Below, in pieces: positions 9,145-18,917 of a DNA stretch of 64,000 nt. This DNA comes from Texcoconibacillus texcoconensis (GTDB lineage Bacteria > Bacillota > Bacilli > Bacillales > Salisediminibacteriaceae). Both the position numbers and the translations under genes were made by a program. The notes beneath the pieces were generated by a model that worked only from the letters and a program-made list of their open reading frames with translations, was not told where the DNA came from and did no database searches. Numbering within the stretch: the first letter of the stretch is position 1; each line of letters begins with the position of its first letter. The stretch is taken from assembly GCF_014202575.1 (NCBI RefSeq), contig NZ_JACHHB010000001.1:310001-374000 (forward strand), in the 5' to 3' direction.

Positions 9145-10260
9145 TTAACTCTTTTTTTCTGTTATTAAATCGTTCATGACATTCGTTAAACGATCACCTG
9201 CATCTCGTTGACCGATACTTTTCGACGCGTCCGTCATAGATTGTTTATATTTTTCATCAGATAAAATCGTTTCTATTTCTTTAAACAAGCTCTCACCTGA
9301 TAAATCCTCTTCTTTCAAAACAACCGCTGCCCCTCGATCTGCCAACGAACGTGCATTTTTCTCCTGGTGGTTATTTGTTACATAGGGGCTTGGGATTAAA
9401 ACAGACGGTAACCCGAGGGCTGTTAACTCTGCAAGTGTCGTTGCACCAGCACGCGCGACAACGAGGTCTACTTTCGCTAACACGTTCGGCATGTCGTGAA
9501 TAAACGGTTGAATTGAAATATTGCTTACACTTCCTCGTTTATCCATTTCCTTTTGAATCTCCTCATGATGAACTTCACCTGTCACATAGATACACTGATA
9601 ACTTGTATCTTCCCATTTAGACAACGATTCAATAACTGCACGGTTAACCGGACTAGCCCCGCGACTACCACCAAAAATTAAAACAGTTTTTTTCGTCGGA
9701 TCTAGTCCGTATAATGGTGTACGTGGTTGTTGCAAGAGTGATTTCGCCGTTTCATACATTTGTTGCGCACGTGGGTTCCCTGTTTCGACAACTTTATCTT
9801 CTGGGAAGAACGGAGCCGAATCCGTAAAAGTTACTGCGACCCGATCCGCATACTTACTCAAAAACTTATTCGTCAAACCTGGTACACTATTTTGTTCATG
9901 GATAACCGTTGGTACATTCATTTTGGCAGCGGCATATACAACGGGGCCACATACATATCCCCCCGTACCAATCACGATATCAGGTTGAAATTCTTTAATA
10001 TAACGTTTCGCCGTTTTCGTTGCACGTAAAAATCGATACACAGTTCGGACATTATGAAAGGAAAGTTTTCTCTTAAACCCTGAAATTGTTAATGCACGGA
10101 ATGGAAGTTCTGCACGTTCAACAATTTCAGCTTCTAATCCATTTTTTGATCCAATATACAAACATTCAGTAAGTTGGTTTTGCTTTTTCAATGTGTCTAT
10201 AAGGGCTAAAGCAGGGTAAATATGCCCACCAGTCCCTCCACCTGTAACGAGTACTCTCAT
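9145..10260 (-). CDS. murG: UDP-GlcNAc:lipid I N-acetylglucosaminyltransferase MurG
   Basis: 371-aa GT-B glycosyltransferase making lipid II at the inner membrane face. The N-terminal loop VTGGGTGGHIYPALALI, the acceptor motif HEQNSVPGLTNKF and the donor-binding LIFGGSRGASPVNRAV are all visible, with ARAGATTLAELTALGLPSVL in the C-terminal domain. The ATG at 10260 is preferred to an upstream in-frame start because GGAGGG is 7 nt before it and the family begins directly with MRVLVTGGG. A terminator-like hairpin separates it from spoVE, although the order spoVE-murG-murB is the usual one. Confidence 0.97.
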   Translation of the reverse strand: MRVLVTGGGTGGHIYPALALIDTLKKQNQLTECLYIGSKNGLEAEIVERAELPFRALTISGFKRKLSFHNVRTVYRFLRATKTAKRYIKEFQPDIVIGTGGYVCGPVVYAAAKMNVPTVIHEQNSVPGLTNKFLSKYADRVAVTFTDSAPFFPEDKVVETGNPRAQQMYETAKSLLQQPRTPLYGLDPTKKTVLIFGGSRGASPVNRAVIESLSKWEDTSYQCIYVTGEVHHEEIQKEMDKRGSVSNISIQPFIHDMPNVLAKVDLVVARAGATTLAELTALGLPSVLIPSPYVTNNHQEKNARSLADRGAAVVLKEEDLSGESLFKEIETILSDEKYKQSMTDASKSIGQRDAGDRLTNVMNDLITEKKS

Positions 10261-10340
10261 GACTTCCCTCCAAAGCAATGCGTCATTTCTTATATGTCGT
10301 TTCTTATTATATTATAGCTCATATTTACACATTTGTTCAT

Positions 10341-10390
10341 AAAAAGCGAAGACCCTGTCACATGAAGCAAATGCTTGACATGTACAGGGT
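10341..10390 (-). terminator. Terminator-like hairpin between spoVE and murG
   Basis: Arms ACCCTGT(10384-10390 on the complement)/ACAGGGT enclose a second short stem (ACATG/CATGT). On the minus strand the hairpin is followed after a few bases by TTTTT. It starts 20 nt after the spoVE stop and could terminate or attenuate the transcript before murG. Confidence 0.5.
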
Positions 10391-10409
10391 AGGGGACATT
10401 TACAATTTG

Positions 10410-11507
10410 TTATCTCGCGTGTCGGCTCACATTCAACACGATCCCGACTGCGACAAGAATCAATGTCAATGACGAACCTCCATAGCTTAGAAACGGTAGC
10501 GTAATACCTGTAACAGGCATAAGACCTATAACAACACCGATGTTGACCATACCTTGTATTGCAATCATTCCTGTAACACCTGCTGCAAGTAATCCGCTAA
10601 ACAAATCGGGGGCACCGAGTGCAATCCGAATTCCTCGCCATAACAATACGCCAAACAAAATAACAACAAATGAGCCTCCGATAAAGCCGAGTTCCTCGGC
10701 TAGAATTGAAAAAATAAAATCCGTTTGTGGTTCTGGTAAGTAAAAATACTTTTGTCGACTCTCACCAAATCCTAATCCCATCAGCCCACCAGGTGCAATT
10801 GCATATAAAGATTGAATAATTTGAAATCCACTCCCTAGTGGGTCTTGCCATGGATCAAGAAATGAAGTAATACGATCCATACGATAAGGGGCAGAAATAA
10901 TTAGACCCGCTAAACCCACTAGACCTATAGCGCCTAATGTCATAAAGTGGCTCAGTTTGCCACCGGCAATAAAGATCATCATAACACATGTACCAACCAT
11001 TACCGCTCCTGTTCCTAAATCAGGTTGCAACATGATTAAGCCAAAAGCCAAAAAGACAATCCCTAAACTTGGAACAAGCCCTCGTTTTACGGTTGTTACA
11101 TACTTATGGTTTTCTGATAAAAATTTCGCCAAAAAGACGATCATTGCCATTTTCATAAATTCAGAGGGTTGAATCGAAAATGCGCCGACACCTAGCCAAC
11201 TTTGCGCCCCACCTCGGACAAGGCCTACTCCAGGGATAAGGACAATAACCAATAATGCAAAACAAATATAAAGTAACACTTTGGACCAATTACGCCATGT
11301 CCAATAATCAAGCTGCATCGTCGCATACATCGCGACAATACCTATGCCTACAAAAAATAGTTGACGTTTAGCAAAATAAAACTGATCATCAAACCGAAAT
11401 TCCGCCCATGCCGCACTTGCACTATAAACCATAATAACACCGGTAAGCAGCAGCAATGCGACACTGATTAACATAATCATATCTGGTGTTGTTTTTGTTT
11501 TTGGCAT
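10410..11507 (-). CDS. spoVE: SEDS-family glycosyltransferase SpoVE (FtsW/RodA family)
   Basis: 365-aa polytopic membrane protein with about ten transmembrane segments, a SEDS peptidoglycan polymerase. Conserved landmarks: GVIMVYSASAAWAEFRFDD at the first helix, RQLFFVGIGIVAM, GGAQSWLGVGAFSIQPSEFMK, and the C-terminal ITLPFLSYGGSSLTL. In B. subtilis the gene at this spot between murD and murG is spoVE, needed for spore cortex synthesis with SpoVD. ATG at 11507 is chosen over an upstream ATG because AGAGGTG is 8 nt before it and it matches the B. subtilis N terminus. Because no ftsW is found in its usual place in this window, a wider role cannot be excluded. Confidence 0.93.
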   Translation of the reverse strand: MPKTKTTPDMIMLISVALLLLTGVIMVYSASAAWAEFRFDDQFYFAKRQLFFVGIGIVAMYATMQLDYWTWRNWSKVLLYICFALLVIVLIPGVGLVRGGAQSWLGVGAFSIQPSEFMKMAMIVFLAKFLSENHKYVTTVKRGLVPSLGIVFLAFGLIMLQPDLGTGAVMVGTCVMMIFIAGGKLSHFMTLGAIGLVGLAGLIISAPYRMDRITSFLDPWQDPLGSGFQIIQSLYAIAPGGLMGLGFGESRQKYFYLPEPQTDFIFSILAEELGFIGGSFVVILFGVLLWRGIRIALGAPDLFSGLLAAGVTGMIAIQGMVNIGVVIGLMPVTGITLPFLSYGGSSLTLILVAVGIVLNVSRHAR

Positions 11508-11606
11508 TCGAGAGCACCTCTGTTTCATAAATTGGACATGTCTCTAATGCCTATATATATGCTTGTCACTCGGAATGATGATTATATTTCTTCAATTGTT
11601 GTCAGC

Positions 11607-12965
11607 TTATTTACTTAAATTTTCAACACATTGGATGAAACGATCACCACGCTCTTCAAACGTCGAAAACTGATCCCAACTTGCACAAGCAGGTGAAAGT
11701 AAAATCATATCACCTTGATTAGATTGACGATAAGCTTCTTCAACAGCCTCTTCTAACGTATTGACTTTAGACACGTTTGTGTTTTGTGAGCGGTGCCCGG
11801 CATTTGCTAATTTGTTTGCCGTCTCACCATAACAGACGAGGTGATGAACGTAATGGTTTAAGTGCTCGATCAATTCATCAAACTCATTTCCACGGTCCAA
11901 TCCACCGGCAATCAAAACGACTGGTTTGTCTGGAAAAGCGCTTAAAGCCTTTTGTGTCGCCAGTATATTCGTTGCTTTCGAATTATTATAAAAAGTACGT
12001 TCATTCACAGTATCAACATATTGTAAGCGATGCTTTACGCCTTGGAAATTCTCAAGAACAGAACGAATGACTTCGGCGGATACACCCGACTCGTTAGCCG
12101 CTAAAGATGCTGCAAGGGCATTCTCGATGTTGTAATCCCCTGGTAACGCTACATCACGCGTACGCATCAATGGTTCACCTTTGAGGTAGATCATTCCTCC
12201 CTGGACATAAGCCCCTTCTTTTAGAGGGGTGGACATTGAAAACGGACGCTTATTAGCATCTGCATTACTTACTAATTGACAAACAGTTGGATCATCAGCA
12301 TTGTATATAAGCACATCTGTTTTTGTTTGATTTGCAAACAGCTGCGCTTTCGCATGTTGATAGGCTTCTCTTGTACCGTGATAGTCTAAATGAGCATCAA
12401 CAACATTAAGAAAAACAGCGATATTAGGACGAAATGTTTCTGTTCCTTGCAATTGAAAACTTGATAATTCTGTAACGACCGTCGTTTCACTCGTCGCTTC
12501 CTGAACAACCTCTGATGCGACATAACCAATGTTTCCTGCAAGACGCGCAGGCTTGTCCATCTCGTCCAACATTTCAAAAACCATCGTCGTGGTTGTTGTT
12601 TTGCCGTTAGACCCTGTAATCCCTACCAAGCAACCTGGATTCACACGATAAGCAAGCTCTACTTCCGTCCATACAGGAATGTTCATCTCTTGCGCTTTCT
12701 CTACCATTGGATTTGTATAAGGAATACCAGGGTTCTTGACGACAAAATCAACATTCTCATCTAACAAAGAAACAGGGTGGCTTCCACCAACTGCTTTAAT
12801 GCCTCTGTTTTCAAGCCATAGAGATTCATCGCCTTCAATTTCACGACGCTCATTGACAGTAACCTTCGCCCCAAGCTTTAATAATAGGTTAATTGCAGCG
12901 AATCCACTCTTCGCTAAGCCGAGTACCAATACATGTTTTCCATTTACATCATCGATTTCTCTCAT
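11607..12965 (-). CDS. murD: UDP-N-acetylmuramoylalanine--D-glutamate ligase MurD
   Basis: 452-aa cytoplasmic ATP-dependent Mur ligase adding D-Glu to UDP-MurNAc-L-Ala. An N-terminal Rossmann-like domain ([20 protein letters not shown]) is followed by the ATP P-loop [15 protein letters not shown], the central-domain motif [11 protein letters not shown] and the C-terminal domain ([32 protein letters not shown]). The start ATG has AGAGGTG 8 nt upstream and overlaps the mraY stop by 4 nt (ATGA), indicating coupling. Length is typical. Confidence 0.97.
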   Translation of the reverse strand: MREIDDVNGKHVLVLGLAKSGFAAINLLLKLGAKVTVNERREIEGDESLWLENRGIKAVGGSHPVSLLDENVDFVVKNPGIPYTNPMVEKAQEMNIPVWTEVELAYRVNPGCLVGITGSNGKTTTTTMVFEMLDEMDKPARLAGNIGYVASEVVQEATSETTVVTELSSFQLQGTETFRPNIAVFLNVVDAHLDYHGTREAYQHAKAQLFANQTKTDVLIYNADDPTVCQLVSNADANKRPFSMSTPLKEGAYVQGGMIYLKGEPLMRTRDVALPGDYNIENALAASLAANESGVSAEVIRSVLENFQGVKHRLQYVDTVNERTFYNNSKATNILATQKALSAFPDKPVVLIAGGLDRGNEFDELIEHLNHYVHHLVCYGETANKLANAGHRSQNTNVSKVNTLEEAVEEAYRQSNQGDMILLSPACASWDQFSTFEERGDRFIQCVENLSK

Positions 12966-13939
12966 ATTAACCACACCTCTAAATAAATAGCTGCAACGCT
13001 AAAAAGAAAACCAACTAACCAAAAAGTAACAACAACGCGCCACTCACTCCAACCAGATAGTTCGTAGTGGTGATGTAATGGGCTCATCTTAAATACACGT
13101 TTACCTGTAAACTTAAATGCAATGACTTGGATAATGACCGATAATGTCTCAATGACAAATACGCCACCAATAATAATGAGCATCAATTCTAATTTCAATA
13201 AAATCGCGATCGCCGCAATCGCTCCTCCTAATGCTAGTGACCCAGTATCACCCATAAATACTTTTGCAGGGTGAGCATTAAAGACGAGAAACCCTAGCAC
13301 CGCACCTACGACAGCAATTGAAAACATCGCAATAATATAATGAGATTCAGCAAATGCTAAAATAGCAAATGCACCGAATGCGATCGCTGCAGTTCCTGAC
13401 ACTAACCCATCGAGTCCGTCTGTCAGATTCACTGCGTTTGAAGAACCGACAAGCATGATGACAACGAACGGAAAATATAGCCACCCTAAATCAATAGATA
13501 ACGATGTTGCAGGTAAAGTCAAAACGGTGCTAACACCAATTTCTGTAAGACCCCAATAAAACAAACCAGCAACCAATAATTGCCCTAGAAACTTTTGCTT
13601 TGATGTTAGCCCTAGATTTCTTTTTAAAACGACCTTAATGAAGTCATCTAGAAAACCAAGTAATCCAAAACCAACAGTCACGAGCAGAAGCATCCATACT
13701 TCCGTGTTGATACTATGGAATTTACCTGCCATAACAAGTGTGGAGACGATGATAGAGAAAAGAATAATCACGCCTCCCATCGTCGGCGTACCTGTTTTCT
13801 TTTGATGCGATTTCGGACCCTCATCCCGAATGCTTTGTCCAAACTTCAATCTCTTTAAAAATGGAATGAGCAACGGGGAGAGCAGCACGGAAAGCAAAAA
13901 TGATAATCCTAATGTCAATAAAAGTCCTTGTTCCAACAT
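12962..13939 (-). CDS. mraY: Phospho-N-acetylmuramoyl-pentapeptide-transferase MraY
   Basis: 325-aa integral membrane enzyme making lipid I from UDP-MurNAc-pentapeptide and undecaprenyl phosphate. About ten transmembrane segments are apparent. Signature motifs: [17 protein letters not shown] near the N terminus, the acidic [46 protein letters not shown] and [12 protein letters not shown] with the conserved histidines. ATG start, AAAGGAG upstream. Sits 15 nt after murF and overlaps murD by 4 nt. Confidence 0.98.
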   Translation of the reverse strand: MLEQGLLLTLGLSFLLSVLLSPLLIPFLKRLKFGQSIRDEGPKSHQKKTGTPTMGGVIILFSIIVSTLVMAGKFHSINTEVWMLLLVTVGFGLLGFLDDFIKVVLKRNLGLTSKQKFLGQLLVAGLFYWGLTEIGVSTVLTLPATSLSIDLGWLYFPFVVIMLVGSSNAVNLTDGLDGLVSGTAAIAFGAFAILAFAESHYIIAMFSIAVVGAVLGFLVFNAHPAKVFMGDTGSLALGGAIAAIAILLKLELMLIIIGGVFVIETLSVIIQVIAFKFTGKRVFKMSPLHHHYELSGWSEWRVVVTFWLVGFLFSVAAIYLEVWLI

Positions 13940-13954
13940 TTTCGGAACTCCTTT

Positions 13955-15337
13955 CTAACGGCTGCACAATTCTTCGATGATTTCTTCAAATTTCAATCCA
14001 CGTGATGCTTTAAATAAAACAACAGTTTGTTCATCTAGGTTTTCACGGATGAATGGCTCCGCTATCTCTTTCGAGGAAAAGTGTTTTACTTTTAGTTTAT
14101 CGTCAAATTGCTCCGTTAATGCCTGAGCAATCCATAATGCTTTTTCACCAACAGTCACCACATCAGTAATTGGTGTTCTTATCACTTCGGCGACACTTTT
14201 ATGTAACGATTTTTCTTCATCGCCTAATTCATACATATCCCCAAGCACTACAATTTTGCGTTTGTAACCTTCAAGTTGAATGATCGATTCAATCGCTGCT
14301 TTCATCGATGTCGGACTAGCGTTATAAGCATCATTGATCAATAGCGCTGAAGTGTTTGGACACTTTAACCGTTCCATACGCATTGCGGTTTTTGCCATGT
14401 TCTTCAAACGCTGACGAACAGTCTGGCGATCTATATGAAAATGGTTAGCTACTGCAATTGTATATAATGCATTTTTTACATGATGCTCACCAATCATGGC
14501 CAAATGATAACATTCATCATCATTTGAGACTTGAAAACTTACGCCATCATGTGTCGAAGCAATATTTTTTGAAAATAAATCTGCTTGCGCTGATCGAACA
14601 CTACAAGTCAACTTTTGTACAAAATAGTCCTTATCGAGAAGGGGCTCATCCCCGTCTACAATCAATGTACCTTCATGTGTCATCCCATCTAAAATTTCTA
14701 ACTTCGCCTTAGCAATTCCTTCTCGTGAGCCTAATTGCTCCATATGGGATTCTCCAATATTTGTAATCACACTAAGATCAGGGCACACATGTTGGCTTAG
14801 GAAAGAAATTTCTCCTGCATGGTTCATTCCCAACTCAACAACGAGCACCTCTGTATCCTTCGGCATTTGTAACAATGTCAACGGCATACCGATATGATTG
14901 TTATAATTACCTTTTGTTTTATGTACATGTAATGACCCTTCTAACACATGCGCAACCATATCTTTCGTTGTTGTTTTTCCAATACTACCTGTTACTGCGA
15001 CGACCGAAGGGTTTACTTCATTCAAATAACGCTTGGAAAGCTGTTGCATTGCGACCAATGTATCTTGCACGTAAAAGATTGGAACATTTATTTTTTCAAC
15101 CGTTTCAGGTAAAGGACGCCCCTCTTGCCAAAACAATGCCTTAGCACCTGATGTTACAGCTGTTTCAGCAAATTCATGACCATCAAATCTCTCACCAATA
15201 ATCGGTACGAATAGTTCCCCTTTTTTTACCGTTCGACTATCTATACTCACACCAGTAAGTACATCCTCTGAATTAAATGAACCTGTATACGACCGACATT
15301 CGCTTTTTAAAAGTTTGTAAGGAATGTTTGCGCTCAT
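13955..15337 (-). CDS. murF: UDP-MurNAc-tripeptide--D-Ala-D-Ala ligase MurF
   Basis: 460-aa Mur ligase that attaches D-Ala-D-Ala in the last cytoplasmic step of pentapeptide synthesis. The N-terminal domain contains GVSIDSRTVKKGELFVPIIG, the ATP motif is VVAVTGSIGKTTTKDMV, and NYNNHIGMPLTLLQ plus ELGMNHAGEI are the MurF-specific central motifs. The C-terminal part has VVLGDMYELGDE and VLFKASRGLKFEEI. Its ATG overlaps the last base of the murE stop codon (TAATG). Confidence 0.97.
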   Translation of the reverse strand: MSANIPYKLLKSECRSYTGSFNSEDVLTGVSIDSRTVKKGELFVPIIGERFDGHEFAETAVTSGAKALFWQEGRPLPETVEKINVPIFYVQDTLVAMQQLSKRYLNEVNPSVVAVTGSIGKTTTKDMVAHVLEGSLHVHKTKGNYNNHIGMPLTLLQMPKDTEVLVVELGMNHAGEISFLSQHVCPDLSVITNIGESHMEQLGSREGIAKAKLEILDGMTHEGTLIVDGDEPLLDKDYFVQKLTCSVRSAQADLFSKNIASTHDGVSFQVSNDDECYHLAMIGEHHVKNALYTIAVANHFHIDRQTVRQRLKNMAKTAMRMERLKCPNTSALLINDAYNASPTSMKAAIESIIQLEGYKRKIVVLGDMYELGDEEKSLHKSVAEVIRTPITDVVTVGEKALWIAQALTEQFDDKLKVKHFSSKEIAEPFIRENLDEQTVVLFKASRGLKFEEIIEELCSR

Positions 15338-16800
15338 TACGCTCTCCCTTTCATCGCTTGTTTCGCTACAAGACGGTCATCAAAATCCAGCCTTTGACCC
15401 CCGACTTCTTGGTATGTCTCATGGCCTTTTCCTGCGATCACAATCACATCACCTGCTTGAGCCTGATCGACCGCTTTGTTAATCGCTTCTTTCCTATCGA
15501 CAATCGTTTCGTAATCTTCTTTCGGCACGCCTGCTTCCATATCTTCAAGGATCAATTCTGGTTTTTCTGAACGTGGGTTGTCAGAAGTAAAAATCGATCG
15601 ATCTGCATAACGACAAGCAACCTCTGCCATCACTGGACGTTTCGTACGATCTCTATCACCACCACAGCCGACGACGACCGTTAATGATCCTTGGCATACC
15701 TCAGTTGCCGTTTGTAAAACATTCTCTAAGCTATCAGGTGTATGCGCGTAATCAACAATTACAGAGTAATCAGCATCGACATCGACACGTTCAAAACGCC
15801 CAGGTACACCTGCCACACTATGCATCGCATCACGGATTCGTTCAAGGTCGATGCCCGCTGCGTAACATGCCGCAATTGATGCGAGAGCATTATAAACATT
15901 AAAGCGACCAAGTAGATTCAAAGAAAACGGAAGCGTCGTTCGTGGTGTTTTAAGTTGAAAAGTCGTTCCTTTTGGCGTTGCTTCAACATTTACAGCTTGA
16001 AGATCGGCCTCATTTTCGAGGCCGTACGTAATGACTGGAGCTGCGGACGCCTCTTCAAAAAACGGAGCCGCTTCGTCATCACGATTGATGACAGCATATT
16101 TCGGAGAACGGTGGTATGCGTTACCAAGCTGAGAGAATAATAAACTTTTGGAAAAGCGGTAATGATCCATTGTTTTATGATAGTCGAGATGGTCTTGTGT
16201 TAAATTTGTAAAAACTGCAATATCGTAATCACAACCCCATACACGACCTAGAGAAAGTGCATGTGAGGAGACTTCCATAACAGCTGCATTCACATTGTTA
16301 TCAACCATACGATCAAACGTTTGTTGAAGAGGGAGGGCAGCTGGGGTTGTATTTACAACGTCTTCGGTCTCTCCGTTCATTTTTACGTAAAGGGTCCCAA
16401 TCAAACCTGTCCCCTTACCTTCATACTGAAGAATTTGCTCAATAAAATGCGTTGTTGTTGTCTTTCCGTTCGTCCCCGTCACACCGATGAGCTGAAACTT
16501 CGAAGTCGGGTGATCATAATATTTATTTGCAATGAGCGCCATCGCACGGTTCACGTCCTTAACGATGACAACTGGAATGTCTACTGACACTGGACGTTCT
16601 GCAATGATTGCGACAGCCCCATTTTTTTCAGCTTCTTCTGCAAAATCATGCCCGTCAACGGTATAACCCGGCACACAAAAGAACAAACTTCCTAGTGTGA
16701 CATGACGAGAATCCATTTCAAGGTGATGGACGACCGGGTCTTCCTCAGTCGACATTGAATAAAACGGGATTGAATCTATGAGTTGCTGCAAAGTAAACAT
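15337..16800 (-). CDS. murE: UDP-MurNAc-L-Ala-D-Glu--diaminopimelate ligase MurE
   Basis: 487-aa Mur ligase adding the third residue of the stem peptide. The N-terminal domain has HLEMDSRHVTLGSLFFCVPG, the P-loop is IGVTGTNGKTTTTHFI, and VFTNLTQDHLDYHKTMDHY carries the carbamylated-Lys/central motif region. The substrate motif is DNPR (SIFTSDNPRSEKP), which marks meso-diaminopimelate rather than lysine as the added amino acid. ATG start. It is 108 nt after spoVD, where a weak promoter candidate is seen. Confidence 0.97.
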   Translation of the reverse strand: MFTLQQLIDSIPFYSMSTEEDPVVHHLEMDSRHVTLGSLFFCVPGYTVDGHDFAEEAEKNGAVAIIAERPVSVDIPVVIVKDVNRAMALIANKYYDHPTSKFQLIGVTGTNGKTTTTHFIEQILQYEGKGTGLIGTLYVKMNGETEDVVNTTPAALPLQQTFDRMVDNNVNAAVMEVSSHALSLGRVWGCDYDIAVFTNLTQDHLDYHKTMDHYRFSKSLLFSQLGNAYHRSPKYAVINRDDEAAPFFEEASAAPVITYGLENEADLQAVNVEATPKGTTFQLKTPRTTLPFSLNLLGRFNVYNALASIAACYAAGIDLERIRDAMHSVAGVPGRFERVDVDADYSVIVDYAHTPDSLENVLQTATEVCQGSLTVVVGCGGDRDRTKRPVMAEVACRYADRSIFTSDNPRSEKPELILEDMEAGVPKEDYETIVDRKEAINKAVDQAQAGDVIVIAGKGHETYQEVGGQRLDFDDRLVAKQAMKGRA

Positions 16801-16850
16801 GTCTTATCCTCCAATGCATACGTACGAATTTCAATAAAAGGCTAACCTAT

Positions 16851-16879
16851 AGGATACATGAAGACTGTCAAGGAGACAA
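16851..16879 (-). promoter_or_regulatory. Candidate sigma-A promoter before murE
   Basis: On the minus strand TTGTCT (16874-16879) and TATCCT (16851-16856) are exactly 17 nt apart in the spoVD-murE gap, each with two mismatches to consensus. A separate vegetative promoter here would make sense because spoVD is a sporulation gene and murE is essential. Motif evidence only. Confidence 0.3.
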
Positions 16880-16908
16880 CTGTTTCTAAGTATTGTAAGT
16901 CATTATGA

Positions 16909-18837
16909 CTAGTCTTCTTTATCATCAAGATAAATACGTACCGTTGATCCAACTTCCACCTTAGCACCTGGGTCTGGTGCTTGGTTCACGACAACTTCTC
17001 CATCCCCATGAGCATCCACTTGCAAGTCATAATACGAATCATACAGTTCTCGCTTTGTTCGGCCGATTAAATCAGGCACTTCTTTTAACGGTTCTTCATC
17101 CCAATTTAGTTCTTTTTCAATTTGATCCTCCCGCTTCTCTACCCCCATTGCCCGCAAACTATCATCAATAATATTACCGACGATTGGCGCAACGACCGTC
17201 CCCCCGAATTGCATCGTATCTTTCGGGTTATCGATGGCTACATACACGACGATTTCAGGATCATCTGCAGGGGCAAAACCAATAAAAGAAACAATATGGT
17301 TATTTTCAAGGTAACGACCGCCTTGAGCTTTTTGAGCTGTTCCTGTTTTCCCGCCAACACGATAGCCATCGACGTATGCACCGCGACCTGTACCTTTAGC
17401 AACAACGTGCTCTAGAGCATTTCGGACTTTTTTAGAGGTTTCTTCTGAGATCAATTCACGCTGCACCGTAGGGTTTTGTCGGTGTACAACTTCTCCCGTC
17501 TCTGAGTCAATCCATTCTTTTCCTAGATAAGGTTGATACAAACGCCCGCCATTTATGGCAGCAGATACAGCTACCACTTGTTGGATCGGTGTAACGGATA
17601 CACCTTGACCAAATGCTGTCGTTGCTTGTTCTAACGGACCAACATTATCAAGGTCAAACAAAATCCCTGTTCCCTCACCTTGCAAGTCGATCCCTGTTTG
17701 TTCCCCAAAACCGAAGTCACCGATATATTGAAACAATTTCTCTTTTCCTAAGCGGTCACCGAGCTCAACAAAACCAGGGTTGCATGAGTTTTGTACGACT
17801 TCTAAAAAGCTTTGATGGCCGTGACCTCCTTTTTTCCAACAACGCAAATTTTGCCCTGCTACTTCAACATGTCCTGGATCGTTAAAAGAGTCATCTTGTA
17901 AGTCGACTTTTTCTTCTTCTAATGCCGCTGCTAACGTAATAATCTTAAACGTCGAACCCGGTTCATATTGGCTCCACACTGGCTTATTTTGATTGTATAT
18001 TTCTGGTGATACTTCTTGGAAATCTTCTGGGTCATAGTCAGGACGCGACGACATAGCTAAAACTTCTCCAGAATTTGGATCCATTGCAATAGCAGTCGCT
18101 CCATCTGGATTATATGTTGCTTCTGCAATGTCTAATTCTCGTTCAATGATCGTTTGGACATCACTATTGATCGTTAACCTTAAGTCTTGGCCATCGATAG
18201 GAGGGGTATACTCGTCTGCTAGGTTCGGCATCCTTCTCCCTTTTGCATCAGAGTAAAAAGACACAGACCCCGACTTCCCCGACAACTGCTCATCATAATA
18301 CTGCTCAATGCCTGTTAACCCTTGGTTATCAATCCCTGCAAAACCTAATACATGCGATAAATATTGCCCAAATGGATAATGGCGCTTATTATCTTCAGCA
18401 ATGTAAACACCGTCTAAAGTCAATGACCGCACGCTATCTGCGGTCTCGTTATCAATTTTTCTACCTTCAGGGTTAATGCGTACGATTGACTCTTGCTTCG
18501 TTACAAACTCATAAGCCCGCTCTCGTTCCATATTTAATGCTTCAGCAAGTTTATCTGCCGTTTCTACAGGGTCATCGATCTGTCTTGGTACAACGAGCAC
18601 AGATGGTGCACTAACATTCGTTGCAAGTGCAACATCGTTACGGTCAAGGATCTCGCCCCTCTTTGCTTCAAATGGGATATCACGACTCCATGATTCTGCT
18701 GCTAACTCCCCAATTTCGCCCCCAGCAAAAATCTGAACATAACCAAGGCGCAATATGATAACAAAAAATACTAACAAACCGACGAGCAACGTGATAATTA
18801 AACGACGTCGAACCGTCACTAAAGAAACTCGTTTCAT
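16909..18837 (-). CDS. spoVD: SpoVD, sporulation-specific class B penicillin-binding protein
   Basis: 642-aa transpeptidase for spore cortex peptidoglycan. One N-terminal transmembrane helix (LIITLLVGLLVFFVIILRLG), a dimerisation domain (RGEILDRNDVALATN), then the transpeptidase domain with the three active-site motifs: EPGSTFK (nucleophile Ser), QNSCNPGF (SxN) and VGGKTGTAQK (KTG). A single PASTA domain occupies the C terminus (VPDLIGRTKRELYDSYYDLQ to the end). The ATG at 18837 (MKRVSLVTVRRRL) is chosen over an upstream in-frame start by alignment with B. subtilis and an AAGGGTG 9 nt upstream. It follows pbpB, its division paralogue. Confidence 0.95.
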   Translation of the reverse strand: MKRVSLVTVRRRLIITLLVGLLVFFVIILRLGYVQIFAGGEIGELAAESWSRDIPFEAKRGEILDRNDVALATNVSAPSVLVVPRQIDDPVETADKLAEALNMERERAYEFVTKQESIVRINPEGRKIDNETADSVRSLTLDGVYIAEDNKRHYPFGQYLSHVLGFAGIDNQGLTGIEQYYDEQLSGKSGSVSFYSDAKGRRMPNLADEYTPPIDGQDLRLTINSDVQTIIERELDIAEATYNPDGATAIAMDPNSGEVLAMSSRPDYDPEDFQEVSPEIYNQNKPVWSQYEPGSTFKIITLAAALEEEKVDLQDDSFNDPGHVEVAGQNLRCWKKGGHGHQSFLEVVQNSCNPGFVELGDRLGKEKLFQYIGDFGFGEQTGIDLQGEGTGILFDLDNVGPLEQATTAFGQGVSVTPIQQVVAVSAAINGGRLYQPYLGKEWIDSETGEVVHRQNPTVQRELISEETSKKVRNALEHVVAKGTGRGAYVDGYRVGGKTGTAQKAQGGRYLENNHIVSFIGFAPADDPEIVVYVAIDNPKDTMQFGGTVVAPIVGNIIDDSLRAMGVEKREDQIEKELNWDEEPLKEVPDLIGRTKRELYDSYYDLQVDAHGDGEVVVNQAPDPGAKVEVGSTVRIYLDDKED

Positions 18838-18917
18838 GAAAACCCACACCCTTTTCAACATTTAGGCTTGGTTTACTTTATGAAACGAGCTTCGATATTA
18901 GAACCTAGCAATCTAGC

